This document shows positions 1 through 7,988 of a stretch of DNA of 64,000 bases, piece by piece. The position numbers and the translations under genes were made by a program. Below the pieces are notes generated by a model. The model worked only from the letters and a program-made list of their open reading frames with translations, was not told the origin of the DNA and searched no databases. Origin of the DNA: DASTFP01 sp963816855 (GTDB lineage: Bacteria; Verrucomicrobiota; Verrucomicrobiia; Chthoniobacterales; Terrimicrobiaceae); assembly GCA_963816855.1 (NCBI GenBank), contig CAWFMA010000032.1, positions 1 to 64,000 on the forward strand. Direction: 5' to 3'. Numbering within the stretch: the stretch's first letter is position 1; each line of letters begins with the position of its first letter.

Positions 1-12
1 TCGAACCCACGG
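1..12. repeat. possible left attachment-site copy (tRNA-Ser T-arm fragment)
   Basis: The first 12 bases of the window, TCGAACCCACGG, are identical to 15192-15203 inside the minus-strand tRNA-Ser gene, in the same orientation. Identity stops at base 13. An element that integrates into the 3' part of a tRNA leaves a duplicate of that tRNA 3' segment at its far end, and this is where it would fall. Part of the match (TCGAACC) is common to many tRNAs, and the window edge hides the rest. Confidence 0.4.
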
Positions 13-94
13 AACGCCAGAGCCTTCTTGCGAAAAATCCATCCGTTCATTATCAATCATTTACGTCATAGCCGTTATCAAAAATCATTGACGT

Positions 95-116
95 TGTTCC
101 GAATTTGGTTCCGAAT
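95..116 (+). repeat. 22-bp direct repeat, left copy
   Basis: Identical over 22 bp to 15090-15111. The unit contains two copies of GTTCCGAAT separated by TTG. The octamer CCGTTATC also precedes both copies (72-79 and 15074-15081), with different spacing. This copy ends 30 bp before the recombinase ATG at 147. It could be a recombinase binding site or a recombination scar. Confidence 0.75.
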
Positions 117-146
117 CTTTTGTGCGCCCCAACAGGCGTGACCACG

Positions 147-1409
147 ATGGCGAGCATTCATAAAGACGGTGGAGACGCGACCTGGAGGGCGGCATTTTCG
201 TGCATTGTCGGCACCGCTCGAGTGAGAGTTAAGAAGACAACGGGGACGGCAGATCGGAAGCTCGCGGGCAGGATCGCGGATTTTCTGGAGGACGTGGCCG
301 CAGGAGTATTGAGACCCGAAGAGATTCATAGTTTCATCGCCAAGATTTCCGAGAGTCGGGCCAAACGAGCGGCTCGTCGCGGCGCTGATGAAGCCTTAAA
401 GCTTGTCACGGGTCGGGGACTGGGAGGCGACTCCTTGCGAACGTATGCGGAGGGGTGGCTCGCGAGGACCCGCGGTGAAGTCGCAGGGCGATCCATCGCA
501 AAATATGAGACAGCCGTTCATCGATTTCTTGAGATGCTGGGAACGAGAGCTGATCTCGATTCGCAGGCGATTGAGCAGAAGGATGTTGTTTTCTTCCGGG
601 ATCAGCTCGCGAAGCGGTTGGCAGCTTCCAGCGTGAACTCGGATTTGAAGATCATCCGTTCGATGTTCACGGCTGCAGAGCGAGATCTGCTCATCACTCG
701 GAATCCAGCACGGCTTGTGCGGGCATTGAAGGTTCACGACACCGGTGGGGAACGGCGCAGCTTCACGCTGGCAGAGCTCGGACGGATCTATGCGGCTTCG
801 TCGGGCGAAATGCGCGGACTTTTCATCGCGGGGCTATTCACCGGCCAGCGGCTTGGAGATTTGGCGCGTCTGCGATGGGCGAATCTTGATTTTGACCGAG
901 GCGAAATTCGACTGACGACAAGAAAGACGGGACGCCGGCAGATCATTCCCATGGCGACGCCTCTTCGCGATTGGCTTCTCGCTAATGCGGCCATAACTGA
1001 CGATCCATCCGCGCCAGTCTTTCCCCGTGCGATGGCCTCTGTCGAGAACGCAAGAAATGCCTCGGTGGGTTGGCTTTCCAACCAGTTCCATGGCGTTCTC
1101 GTTGCGGCGGGGCTTGCAGACTTGCGCGACCACAAGCGAAAGAAGGATGGTCAAGGCAGAGCGGCTCCCCGGCGGCGGAGCGAAGTAGGCTTCCATTCTT
1201 TGCGTTACACCGCGACATCGCTCATGAAGGGGGCCGGAGTTTCTGAAGCTGTGGCGATGGATATCATCGGCCATGAATCGGAAGCAATCTCCGCGCACTA
1301 TACGAAGATCGACGAAGCGACAAAACGCTCTGCATTGGAAAGACTCCCGAGCCTGGATGCGCTCGGCAAGGCTGCCGAGGAGACCGATCGAGCGCGACGG
1401 TTGACCTGA
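147..1409 (+). CDS. tyrosine recombinase (integrase), intact
   Basis: Site-specific recombinase of the phage-integrase family, expected to integrate or excise the island next to the tRNA-Ser gene. The 420-residue protein has an N-terminal core-binding region (about residues 95-195) and a C-terminal catalytic domain. The catalytic residues are all visible: Arg235 in TGQRLGD, Lys260 in RKTGR, His350 and Arg353 in HSLRYTA, His376 in GHES and nucleophile Tyr385 in AHYT. I chose ATG 147 because the protein then opens MASIHK, usual for this family; an upstream TTG at 105 is in frame but lies inside the 22-bp repeat. It points into the island and is the only recombinase here with an intact start. 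Confidence 0.93.
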   Translation: MASIHKDGGDATWRAAFSCIVGTARVRVKKTTGTADRKLAGRIADFLEDVAAGVLRPEEIHSFIAKISESRAKRAARRGADEALKLVTGRGLGGDSLRTYAEGWLARTRGEVAGRSIAKYETAVHRFLEMLGTRADLDSQAIEQKDVVFFRDQLAKRLAASSVNSDLKIIRSMFTAAERDLLITRNPARLVRALKVHDTGGERRSFTLAELGRIYAASSGEMRGLFIAGLFTGQRLGDLARLRWANLDFDRGEIRLTTRKTGRRQIIPMATPLRDWLLANAAITDDPSAPVFPRAMASVENARNASVGWLSNQFHGVLVAAGLADLRDHKRKKDGQGRAAPRRRSEVGFHSLRYTATSLMKGAGVSEAVAMDIIGHESEAISAHYTKIDEATKRSALERLPSLDALGKAAEETDRARRLT

Positions 1410-1432
1410 TTTTTGGAGGGGAGGGGGTCAGA

Positions 1433-1473
1433 GTTGCGCAAAGGGACAGACGACCTCATACATTCTGCGCAAC
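1433..1473. repeat. 8-bp perfect inverted repeat after the integrase
   Basis: GTTGCGCA at 1433-1440 and TGCGCAAC at 1466-1473 form a perfect dyad with a 25-nt loop, in the 127-bp gap between the integrase and the next gene. There is no following T-run, so it is not a classical intrinsic terminator. Operator or element-specific site are both possible. Confidence 0.35.
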
Positions 1474-1536
1474 CGAGAAGAAAAGAGATGGGGTCCGCTG
1501 ATTTGCTTCCTCGCCCCTCCTTCAGACCTCGCTCCG

Positions 1537-2478
1537 ATGAACGACGAGGATACACAGCTTCGTCGCCGAGATATATTTCTCCCGATGACACCGGGATCAG
1601 AGAGGTCAAAACGCGAGGAGTCGATCGGATTGCATGAAGAAGATTGGAATTTTCGACCGCTGGCGCAGGCCCACAACCAGGAATTGCAGGTCGCTGTCTT
1701 TTGGGAGTATTTGCGCGAATCAAAGTCGGTTAGAGAGTTGTGTCGCCGGTGGCTTGATTTATTGCGGGCGGGGAAAACACCCGAAACCGACGCGGAGACT
1801 CGGGAGGCCGTTTACCAATTGCAGCGGATCACGGCGCGAATGGGGCGGGGCGGATTTGATGTTTGCCAGGTTGCGGAACCTTTGTCGAAGGACACGCCTT
1901 GGCAGATTTTGGACAAGGATCTTCGGCGTGAATTGGTGGGTCGGTCTTTCCGGTCGCCGCACGATCCCTTGCCATCGAACGATAGTGTGGGAGTTCATTT
2001 TATACCCGGCGAGCCCGTGATGCGGGGTTTCGTTACAGATCTCCGCACTGAATTTTCCGAGGAGGAAATGAGACGGGGAGAAGATCTGGAGTATCAGGGC
2101 GAGATCGACGCATTGGGTAGGGAGACCCTTCCTTTAAAGATCAACTGGCGTCTGTTCACGAATGATGAATTGGTTGAAGCATTCGAAGTTTTTGTAAAAC
2201 TTAACCGTCCTAAGTCGGAACCCGAGCCAGAGCCATGGAAGCCAAGTAAGGGCAAGGGAAAAGGAACAACCTACTATGCCCAATTGACTGACCTAGGGAC
2301 AATGCGCCTGCTTCACGTGAAACCTCCTTTAGAGGTCCTCAAGATTATTAACGCTGCCGATCAGTCAAACTTGATGAGGGCGGCAGGGCGTGCGCGTGCT
2401 CGATTTAAGGAATTCCTCGGAACGAATGAGGACCCAGAGCGCGGAAGATCGCTATCAAAGCAAAAGCGCAAAAAGTAG
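1537..2478 (+). CDS. hypothetical protein of the island
   Basis: A 313-residue soluble protein with no signal peptide or membrane segment. It is rich in charged residues and has a proline/glutamate then glycine/lysine-rich linker near residues 228-244. The ATG at 1537 is the first in the frame; no good ribosome-binding site is visible, and a later ATG at 1585 is an alternative. I do not recognise a domain. Its position directly after the integrase and before the primase-associated genes suggests a role in the element itself, which is inference only. Confidence 0.6.
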   Translation: MNDEDTQLRRRDIFLPMTPGSERSKREESIGLHEEDWNFRPLAQAHNQELQVAVFWEYLRESKSVRELCRRWLDLLRAGKTPETDAETREAVYQLQRITARMGRGGFDVCQVAEPLSKDTPWQILDKDLRRELVGRSFRSPHDPLPSNDSVGVHFIPGEPVMRGFVTDLRTEFSEEEMRRGEDLEYQGEIDALGRETLPLKINWRLFTNDELVEAFEVFVKLNRPKSEPEPEPWKPSKGKGKGTTYYAQLTDLGTMRLLHVKPPLEVLKIINAADQSNLMRAAGRARARFKEFLGTNEDPERGRSLSKQKRKK

Positions 2479-2591
2479 TTGGCCAGGACGAGGTGATCTG
2501 CGGCGCCTCCTCAGGCGCGGAATTGGTAGGGAAATGAGAAGCATTTCACGGTCAATAAAAGCGTAGCTGGTCGTGGCATTCTCATCCGCAA

Positions 2592-2954
2592 ATGACGAGA
2601 ATGCTCAAAAAACACGACGAAGCTTTATGGTGTGCCGCGAAGGAAGGCGACGCACTCAAGGTTGGGCCTCCCACCGTAATGGGAGAGATTCCGCCAAAGT
2701 TGCGAGCGGTATTGGCTTCGCACTTGGGGCCGGAAATACCTGAATTCCTGAGACTCCCCAAGCCGAAGGAACGCGACCATCTCACAGGTGCCTCAAGAAG
2801 TTGGATCTTGGACTTCGACGCTAGCTTGCCGGCAGCCAAGAAATTCATCGTCCGAGTTCGCCTTCGCGGGAAACGGCGCGGGGTGTGTTTCATCGACGCC
2901 GCGAAGTTTCTAGCGGCTCTGCGGAATCAAGCAATCGGAGATAAACATGAGTAG
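2592..2954 (+). CDS. small excisionase/HTH-like island protein
   Basis: A 120-residue basic protein. The middle (about residues 50-75: FLRLPKPKERDHLTGASRSW) and the end (RGKRRGVCFIDAAKFLAAL) follow the pattern of small winged-helix or excisionase-type proteins encoded upstream of primase genes in integrative elements: a recognition helix, then an arginine-rich turn and a short helix. That assignment is by pattern memory, not by search. Its stop overlaps the next start by 8 bp (ATG 2947, stop 2952-2954), so it heads a three-gene coupled operon. Confidence 0.55.
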   Translation: MTRMLKKHDEALWCAAKEGDALKVGPPTVMGEIPPKLRAVLASHLGPEIPEFLRLPKPKERDHLTGASRSWILDFDASLPAAKKFIVRVRLRGKRRGVCFIDAAKFLAALRNQAIGDKHE

Positions 2955-3336
2955 CCTCCGAGAAGCGCAGCGCAGCGTCTCGGACTCGTTCGCGTTTTAT
3001 CTCAACGACCGTCCCACCCGGCCGCAAGTCAATGAGCGCCAAATGAGCGGCTTTCACGACACGGGACCGCCCCAAAATGCAACGCCCCGACTGGCGGTCA
3101 GGGCGGAGCGGGACAGTGGTGATGTCACTGCACCGATAACCCGTTCCAAGTGGCCTGGCAAGGCCCAGATTCGCCGCCTACTCGCTGAATATCGGGCAAT
3201 GTGTGTGGCGCAGCGTCTGCTTGAGATCGCATTTTGGCGCATCGAGCAACGCAAAAACCTTTTGGCCGATCGCCTGGCCAACTTGCGAGTTCGTCCGTTT
3301 TGCGAGCCATCGCCGGCCGGGAAAGGAGCCCGATGA
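2947..3336 (+). CDS. hypothetical protein, middle gene of island operon
   Basis: A 129-residue basic soluble protein with no recognisable domain. It has a disordered N-terminal half rich in proline, arginine and threonine, and a helical stretch around residues 75-110. It starts 8 bp inside the preceding gene and its TGA (3334-3336) overlaps the ATG of the next gene (3333), so the three genes are almost certainly co-translated. The tight packing is the strongest evidence that it is real. Confidence 0.6.
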   Translation: MSSLREAQRSVSDSFAFYLNDRPTRPQVNERQMSGFHDTGPPQNATPRLAVRAERDSGDVTAPITRSKWPGKAQIRRLLAEYRAMCVAQRLLEIAFWRIEQRKNLLADRLANLRVRPFCEPSPAGKGAR

Positions 3337-3863
3337 GCCGCGTCAGGCAATACACTCACCTTTTCGCTGGCACGCGCAGAATCCTGGCGACACTACGCGT
3401 TAATCTGGACCGAGCAGCGTCGCTGGGAGTAGGGAGCCTCTCCTTCCTGCGATGCGAGTGGGAAGGCATCAAGGAGCGGCAGCCGAGCGCTAGGTTGTTC
3501 GAGGAGTACATGGCGTGGATGCACAACGTCATGTCTGACGTGGTCGCGCAAACTCGCAGGAGGCTGACATTCATTTTCGAGCCTCCGGGCACGCGCACGG
3601 TCGAGCTCTGGATCTACGATCCCGGTGCAGCCGCCGCGCCTGGGAAAGACGCTGGAGAAGCCTTTCGACCGGACGATCTCGGAGGCGCTTGGACACTCGG
3701 GGGAATGGGGGGAGCCCGGCGCCGGAAAGGAGGTCCCATGCTAGTCGCGTTTTCCCTCCGGCTCGATCGAATCGACGAGTCGCTCCTTTACCAGGACCGC
3801 AACGGCCACTGGTGGCTTTCCGCCGTTTGTAAACGCACGAACTCGATGCCAGGGGGCGGCTGA
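3333..3863 (+). CDS. hypothetical protein, third gene of island operon
   Basis: A 176-residue protein starting at the ATG in the ATGA overlap with the previous stop, with a clear Shine-Dalgarno (AAAGGAGC, 3322-3329). A longer in-frame extension to 3234 is possible, but the coupled ATG with its ribosome site is the better start. No membrane segment is seen. A glycine-rich low-complexity stretch lies near residues 115-135, and the C-terminus reads like a compact beta-rich domain (LYQDRNGHWWLSAVCKR). Function unknown. Confidence 0.6.
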   Translation: MSRVRQYTHLFAGTRRILATLRVNLDRAASLGVGSLSFLRCEWEGIKERQPSARLFEEYMAWMHNVMSDVVAQTRRRLTFIFEPPGTRTVELWIYDPGAAAAPGKDAGEAFRPDDLGGAWTLGGMGGARRRKGGPMLVAFSLRLDRIDESLLYQDRNGHWWLSAVCKRTNSMPGGG

Positions 3864-4130
3864 TCGTCGCGCATCGTCCCGAAGACGCTATTCCGCCGGC
3901 GAGAAAGAGCCGCAATTAGGCACCTGGCGCGAGATCGGCGGCAGGACAAGCCGGCGGCGGAGCAGGAAAAGCGTTTCGATTTGAGCAAATACAGGAACGC
4001 TGACGCGCAATCCGGCACGCAGGCTCCAAGCCAATATCCGCCTGGGCGAGAATCGCTCTTCCCTCGCCGCAAAGCGCAGCGCAGGCCCAGGGGCCAAACA
4101 ACTGATTCCCCTCCCAAATATGAAAACTGA
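3864..4130 (+). other. open frame without a standard start, probably a small gene
   Basis: The frame ending at the TGA 4128-4130 is open back to 3864 (88 codons) but contains no ATG, GTG or TTG. The translation looks protein-like: an arginine/glutamate-rich start, then FDLSKYRNADAQSGTQ and a proline/arginine-rich tail. Its stop overlaps the ATG of the next gene (4120), the coupling pattern used by its neighbours. Either the start codon has mutated or a frameshift lies near 3864. Product unrecognised. Confidence 0.35.
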
Positions 4131-4851
4131 CACTGATTCCCAACCCGCCAGCGCTGACTGGGCGACCGTAAAAATATCCATGGTGGCTGAGGCGCGGGGT
4201 ACGGAAACCCGCAGTAACACGGTAGCCAATGTCCTCGGCGCCATCAGATCGGGAAAGTGGGCCAGGGAGGTGAAAGCGATCGCGGTTGCCTACGCCAAGG
4301 CCCTCGAGACCGCACAGCGGGAAGGCAAAGCTGACCCAGTGGACGTGGCCAAAGAGGCCGTTCGCAAAGATAAGAAAAAACTACCTGGCATTCTCTTCTC
4401 AGGGTCCTTTTCCCGCCGGGCGAGCGACGCGCTCGAAGAGCACAGTGGCCTACTCTGCCTCGACATGGACAACTGCGCAGCTCCGGCGCAGCTCCGCGAG
4501 AAGCTCGCCGCCGATAAACACGTGCAGGCGGCCTTTATTTCGCCGACAGGCAGCGGCGCCAAGGTAGTCGTGCGCGTGAGGGCCGACGCTACAACTCACG
4601 AGGCCAGTTTCGCGGCCGCAAGAAAGCACTTTGGCGAGACTTACCGCGTCAATATCGACGAGAGCGGCAAGGACACCGCGAGGCTATGTTTCGTCTGCTT
4701 CGACCCCGACGCATTCATACGGCAAGAGGCCGCTGAGATTCTCGAGCCGTTGCCGCAGGCAGAGCAGCAAGAGCAGCCGCCGCAACCAAAACCCGAACCG
4801 GAAGCTGATGACCCGCCCCGATGGCACCCATCCTGCGCCGAATGGATTTAG
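4120..4851 (+). pseudogene. BT4734/VirE-N-like primase-associated protein, 3'-truncated
   Basis: The first ~200 residues resemble the BT4734/VirE N-terminal domain usually found in front of a primase/helicase module in integrative elements. Visible marks are GILFSGSFSRR (about 90-100), SGLLCLDMDN, AFISPTGSGAKVVVRV, then ARLCFVCFDPDAF. After a low-complexity Gln/Pro/Glu linker the frame ends at 4851, about ten codons into unrelated DNA: from about 4808 another frame encodes an NHL-type beta-propeller fragment. The helicase/primase half expected downstream is missing, so I read this as a gene cut by a recombination junction. It could still make a 243-residue protein. Confidence 0.65.
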
Positions 4852-5219
4852 CGGTTTGCCGATCAACGTGCCGTGGGGCCTTTCCATCGACGGCAATGAC
4901 GACGTCTGGTTCGGCAACTTCTACGGTCGTGGCGTCATCCTGATGGCAGGGGAAGATACGAAGGGGCATCCCGCCGGCACCAAGACCGGCGACGTCATCC
5001 ACCAGTTCCAAAGCGGCAGCATCCAGATGATTACCGAGGTGGCGGTTGACCCGGCCGGTAACGTCTGGGCCGCGAACAACTGGAATGACACAGGAAGCGG
5101 TGATGGCCTACGACCCGGCCCGTCCCACTTCGACCTGGGGCGGAGGTTCGGGCATTACCGTCATCTATGGCGTCGCCGCCCCGGTAAAGACCCCGCTCAT
5201 GGGCACGGTGCGCAAGCCG
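4808..5219 (+). pseudogene. NHL/streptogramin-lyase-like (Vgb-type) fragment, frameshifted
   Basis: The frame from 4808 (TRPDGTHPAPNGFSG, then VPWGLSIDGNDDVWFGNF and VAVDPAGNVWAANNW) shows beta-propeller repeats of the NHL/Vgb kind. At about 5097 the match moves to another frame (AVMAYDPARPTSTWGGG then ITVIYGVAAPVKTP), ending at a TAA at 5218-5220. Only the C-terminal part of such a protein is present and it is frameshifted. This block looks more GC-rich than the element genes before it and appears to begin the foreign segment that carries the sulfatase. Confidence 0.6.
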
Positions 5220-5272
5220 TAAGTCTGCCATCGATGGTGAGACGCGTGAGCCCGTCTCTGCACGAGGCGACC
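5217..5272. repeat. REP-like palindromic repeat, copy 1
   Basis: A 56-bp unit that recurs at 7336-7388 with only three single-base indels. Its core is an imperfect hairpin, GTGAGACG paired with CGTCTCTGCAC, around CGTGAGCC. It starts at the stop codon of the propeller fragment. The two copies bracket the sulfatase, the SphA-like relic and the Tn3 relic. The form recalls palindromic REP elements of alphaproteobacteria, which is from memory. Confidence 0.7.
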
Positions 5273-5329
5273 CGCGAACTGTCGAGCGAAACGTGACGCA
5301 ACAACAAGCCAGTTCAGTGTGAAACACCA

Positions 5330-6829
5330 ATCCGCGGCACAAACCTCATCGCCGTCGCGCTCGCTGGCGCGCTGGCATTCGTAGCTACCTGCGCACGGGC
5401 CGCCGACGGCAAGAAACCCAACGTCGTGTTCATCCTCGCCGACAACGTCGGCTACGGCGATCTGGGTCCCTACGGCGGCGGCGAGCTGCGTGGTGCGCCG
5501 ACACCGCGCATCGACCAGCTCGCCCGCGAGGGTCTGCGCCTCACGCAGTATCTGGTCGAGCCCGGCTGCACACCATCGCGCGCGGCGCTGATGACCGGGC
5601 AATACTCGATCCGCAACGGCCTGTCGCTGATCATCGTTCCCGGCAGCGCCAGCACGCTCTCGAAAAACGCGGTCACGATGGGCGAGTTGTTCAAGGGCGC
5701 TGGCTACGCGACGGCAATCTTCGGCAAATGGCATCTCGGCGCCGAACCGCAGAGCCTGCCGACGGCGCACGGCTTCGACGAGTTCTACGGCATCCCGCCC
5801 GACATCTCCTGGGACTCGTGCACCTACGTTGACACGATGTTGCTGACGCACTCGATGAACGCGCCGCCCAATGAACTGCTGGCGAAGGGGCCGCAGATCG
5901 TCGAGGCCGTCGCGGGCGGTCCCTTGCGCACGGTCAAGCCGTTCACGCGGGAAGTCCGGGCCGAGATCGACACCACTGAACTGGTGCCGAAGTCGATCGA
6001 CTTCATGAAGCGGCAAACAGCGGCCGGCAAGCCCTTCTTCCTCTACCTGCCGTTCTCGATGGGGCATTTCCCGAATCTGCCGTCGAAGGAGTTCGCGGGT
6101 AAGTCGCGAATCGGCCAGTACGGCGACAAGCTGATGGAAGGCGATCACCACGTCGGCCAGATCCTCGACACGCTGAAGGAACTCGGCATCGACGACAACA
6201 CGCTGGTCGTCTTCGCCTCGGACAACGGGCCGCAAGGCGAGACCGCCCGCGAGATGGGCAACCAGGGCACGCCGGACATGGGCAGCTCCGGTCCCTTCCG
6301 GGGCGAGCTGGGCGAAGTCACCGAGGGCTCGATCCGAACCTTCTGCTTCATCCGCTGGCCGGGCAAGGTCAAGCCGGACACCACCTCGAACGCGATGTTC
6401 TCGATCATGGATTTCTTCCCGACCTTTGCCGGCATCATCGGCGCCAAGATGCCGACCGACCGCCCGATCGATGGCGTGGACCAGACCGATGTGCTGTTCG
6501 GCAAGAGCGAGACCGGCAACCGCGACAGCCTGCTGACCTTCATCGGGGCGGACATGGTGGCGGCGCGGTGGAAACAATGGCGCATGTATTTCACCGACGT
6601 GCATCCGACCGGCATCGGACCGCAGCGCCAGCCCGGCATGTTCTCGGCCAGCGCGCCCATGGCCGGGTACCCGAAGGTCTTCAACATCGAAATGGATCCG
6701 CACGAGGATCTTCAGGTCGCCGCGCTCTTCGGATGGTCGATCAGCGGCCCGCTCGAAGCGGTCGCGAAATACAAGGAAACGCTCAAGAAGTATCCGAACC
6801 CGCCGGCGACCAACATCACGAAGTTCTGA
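5330..6829 (+). CDS. arylsulfatase (cysteine-type), start codon eroded
   Basis: Sulfate-ester hydrolase of the alkaline-phosphatase fold. The metal-binding start FILADNVGYGDLG and the catalytic box CTPSR (in VEPGCTPSRAALMTGQ) are present. The Cys in that box must be converted to formylglycine, so it needs an FGE; one is encoded at 11289-12376. FGKWHLG and FASDNGP complete the active site. An export-type signal (LIAVALAGALAFVATCARAA) precedes the domain in frame, but no ATG, GTG or TTG precedes it: the expected start is ATC at 5330, and the first usable codon is GTG 5426, inside the mature protein. Otherwise the frame is intact to FNIEMDPHED and the end. Probably acquired horizontally; expression is doubtful. 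Confidence 0.85.
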   Translation: MRGTNLIAVALAGALAFVATCARAADGKKPNVVFILADNVGYGDLGPYGGGELRGAPTPRIDQLAREGLRLTQYLVEPGCTPSRAALMTGQYSIRNGLSLIIVPGSASTLSKNAVTMGELFKGAGYATAIFGKWHLGAEPQSLPTAHGFDEFYGIPPDISWDSCTYVDTMLLTHSMNAPPNELLAKGPQIVEAVAGGPLRTVKPFTREVRAEIDTTELVPKSIDFMKRQTAAGKPFFLYLPFSMGHFPNLPSKEFAGKSRIGQYGDKLMEGDHHVGQILDTLKELGIDDNTLVVFASDNGPQGETAREMGNQGTPDMGSSGPFRGELGEVTEGSIRTFCFIRWPGKVKPDTTSNAMFSIMDFFPTFAGIIGAKMPTDRPIDGVDQTDVLFGKSETGNRDSLLTFIGADMVAARWKQWRMYFTDVHPTGIGPQRQPGMFSASAPMAGYPKVFNIEMDPHEDLQVAALFGWSISGPLEAVAKYKETLKKYPNPPATNITKF

Positions 6830-6848
6830 AAATGCAGTGAGGAACTTC

Positions 6849-7054
6849 ATGAGGCGTGCATCTCGTTTCCTTGGGGGCCTCATCCTGGTGGCCCCCGTCG
6901 TCGCTGCACAAGCCGAGGAAAGGCGGCGTCGGCCATTACGCGCCTGGCTCCTTTTGCGTCTTTCGTGGACGTCCGCCCGGCAAGCCGGGTCTCGGAGTCT
7001 TCAACTTATTACGCCGGCAGCGCGAGCGCCGGAGCGCTTGGGACTGTAGACAGC
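6849..7054 (+). pseudogene. SphA-like outer-membrane protein, N-terminal relic
   Basis: An ATG at 6849 begins a signal peptide (MRRASRFLGGLILVAPVVAA). The match then moves through two other frames: GVGHYAPGSF with PPGKPGLGVFN, then STYYAGSASAG. Together these resemble the start of SphA/MetA-type outer-membrane proteins found in aromatic-degradation loci. At least two frameshifts, and loss of everything after about residue 65, make it a pseudogene. It lies 20 bp after the sulfatase, so the pair probably arrived together. Confidence 0.5.
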
Positions 7055-7292
7055 GCACAGAAAAATCGTCTTGATCGCCTTGCCCAGCTTCGCAAGAGCC
7101 AGGTAAGTGGGATGTTTGAATTGTTGCGGGTAAAGCGTTTCAAAATCGTCTCGGTCTCCGCCGTGCCCAAGCGTAAGGCGCTGGCATACTTGACCATCTG
7201 ATCGTATTGCCGCTGGATCAGTGGCCAATCAATGGGGCGTGTCAACACGGCTTGGAGGTCGGGATAAGCTTCAGGCTGACCGGCCTCGGCAC
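7055..7292 (-). mobile_element. Tn3-family transposase relic
   Basis: On the minus strand the frame reads AVLTRPIDWPLIQRQYDQMV then KYASALRLGTAE, a signature of the DDE transposase of Tn3-family elements. At about 7120 the match shifts frame to KHPTYLALAKLGKAIKTIFL. Only about 80 residues of a roughly 1000-residue enzyme remain, and no terminal inverted repeats were found. It is evidence of past transposition in this block, not an active element. Confidence 0.7.
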
Positions 7293-7335
7293 GCTATAGC
7301 TTTTGGGCATGGCCGTTCATAGGCGAGTGTGCAAC

Positions 7336-7388
7336 CCGTAAGTCTGCCTCGATGGTGAGACGCGTGAGCCGTCTCTCACGAGGCGACC
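7336..7388. repeat. REP-like palindromic repeat, copy 2
   Basis: Second copy of the unit at 5217-5272. It has a cleaner hairpin: GTGAGACG, loop CGTGAGC, then CGTCTCTCAC. It lies between the Tn3 relic and the terminase-like gene. Confidence 0.7.
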
Positions 7389-7490
7389 TGCGAGACAAGC
7401 AAGTTCATTACGCGACAAAAACCATCAGCGATGAAACCAGACGCCAAGTTGAGCGCATCTGGACTGGGACGTATGCGCCCATAATTTAAT

Positions 7491-7988
7491 TTAGCGTCGC
7501 TCCCCGTTATCCTCCGCGATGACGCGCTGTCCGGGCCGTCTCGGCGCCTGGCGGATTGATGTGATAAAGTCCGCCAGCGTATCGCGGGCCGACAACTCAA
7601 CACGGGCCGATTGTGCCCAGCCGCATATCTTTACCAGTTCCTTGACCGCGGCGATCTTGTCAGGAATCTTGAGTTTCACGGGCTTGCCATCGGCGAACTC
7701 CGCGGACTGCACGAGGGAAGAATCCGCTTCGACATTAGCGGCGGAAGCGGTGACGGCCTTACACAGGAACTCGATTATTTGCTCCCTGGTTAGCGTCGCC
7801 TTGCGAGAGTTGGCTTCCTTCAGCTCGTTGATGCGCTCCTTGATACCATTCTTTACTATGCACTCAGCGCCGTGAACGTCGGCGTCGTTAGTGCGGCCGG
7901 TGGCTCTTCGCCAGGCTTCGGCGTTGGAGAGTCCATTGGCGACGCCCTGGCAAAAGGCTTCGTCTTTCGGGGTAGGAAGCGCCGGCAT
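7491..7988 (-). CDS. phage terminase small-subunit-like protein
   Basis: A 165-residue protein opening with PALPTPKDEAFCQGVANGLS, followed by NAEAWRRATG. Next comes a helix pattern with IKERINELKEANSRKATLTR and EQIIEFLCKAV. This follows small terminase subunits: an N-terminal DNA-binding helical region, then an oligomerisation helix. Its ATG overlaps the TGA of the small upstream frame (TGATG at 7986-7990). No large terminase subunit or other phage structural gene is near, so it may be a stranded prophage gene or serve the element. Assignment is by pattern, not search. Confidence 0.55.
   Translation of the reverse strand: MPALPTPKDEAFCQGVANGLSNAEAWRRATGRTNDADVHGAECIVKNGIKERINELKEANSRKATLTREQIIEFLCKAVTASAANVEADSSLVQSAEFADGKPVKLKIPDKIAAVKELVKICGWAQSARVELSARDTLADFITSIRQAPRRPGQRVIAEDNGERR

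Noticed and set aside
5165..6883. Long minus-strand open frame (572 codons) across the arylsulfatase
   Set aside because: Antisense shadow of a GC-rich gene: Arg/Asp/His-rich composition and no family resemblance, while the plus strand encodes clear sulfatase motifs.
5217..7388. Integron cassette attC sites for the paired palindromes
   Set aside because: No GTTRRRY/RYYYAAC core sites and no integron integrase; the enclosed genes also run in different directions.
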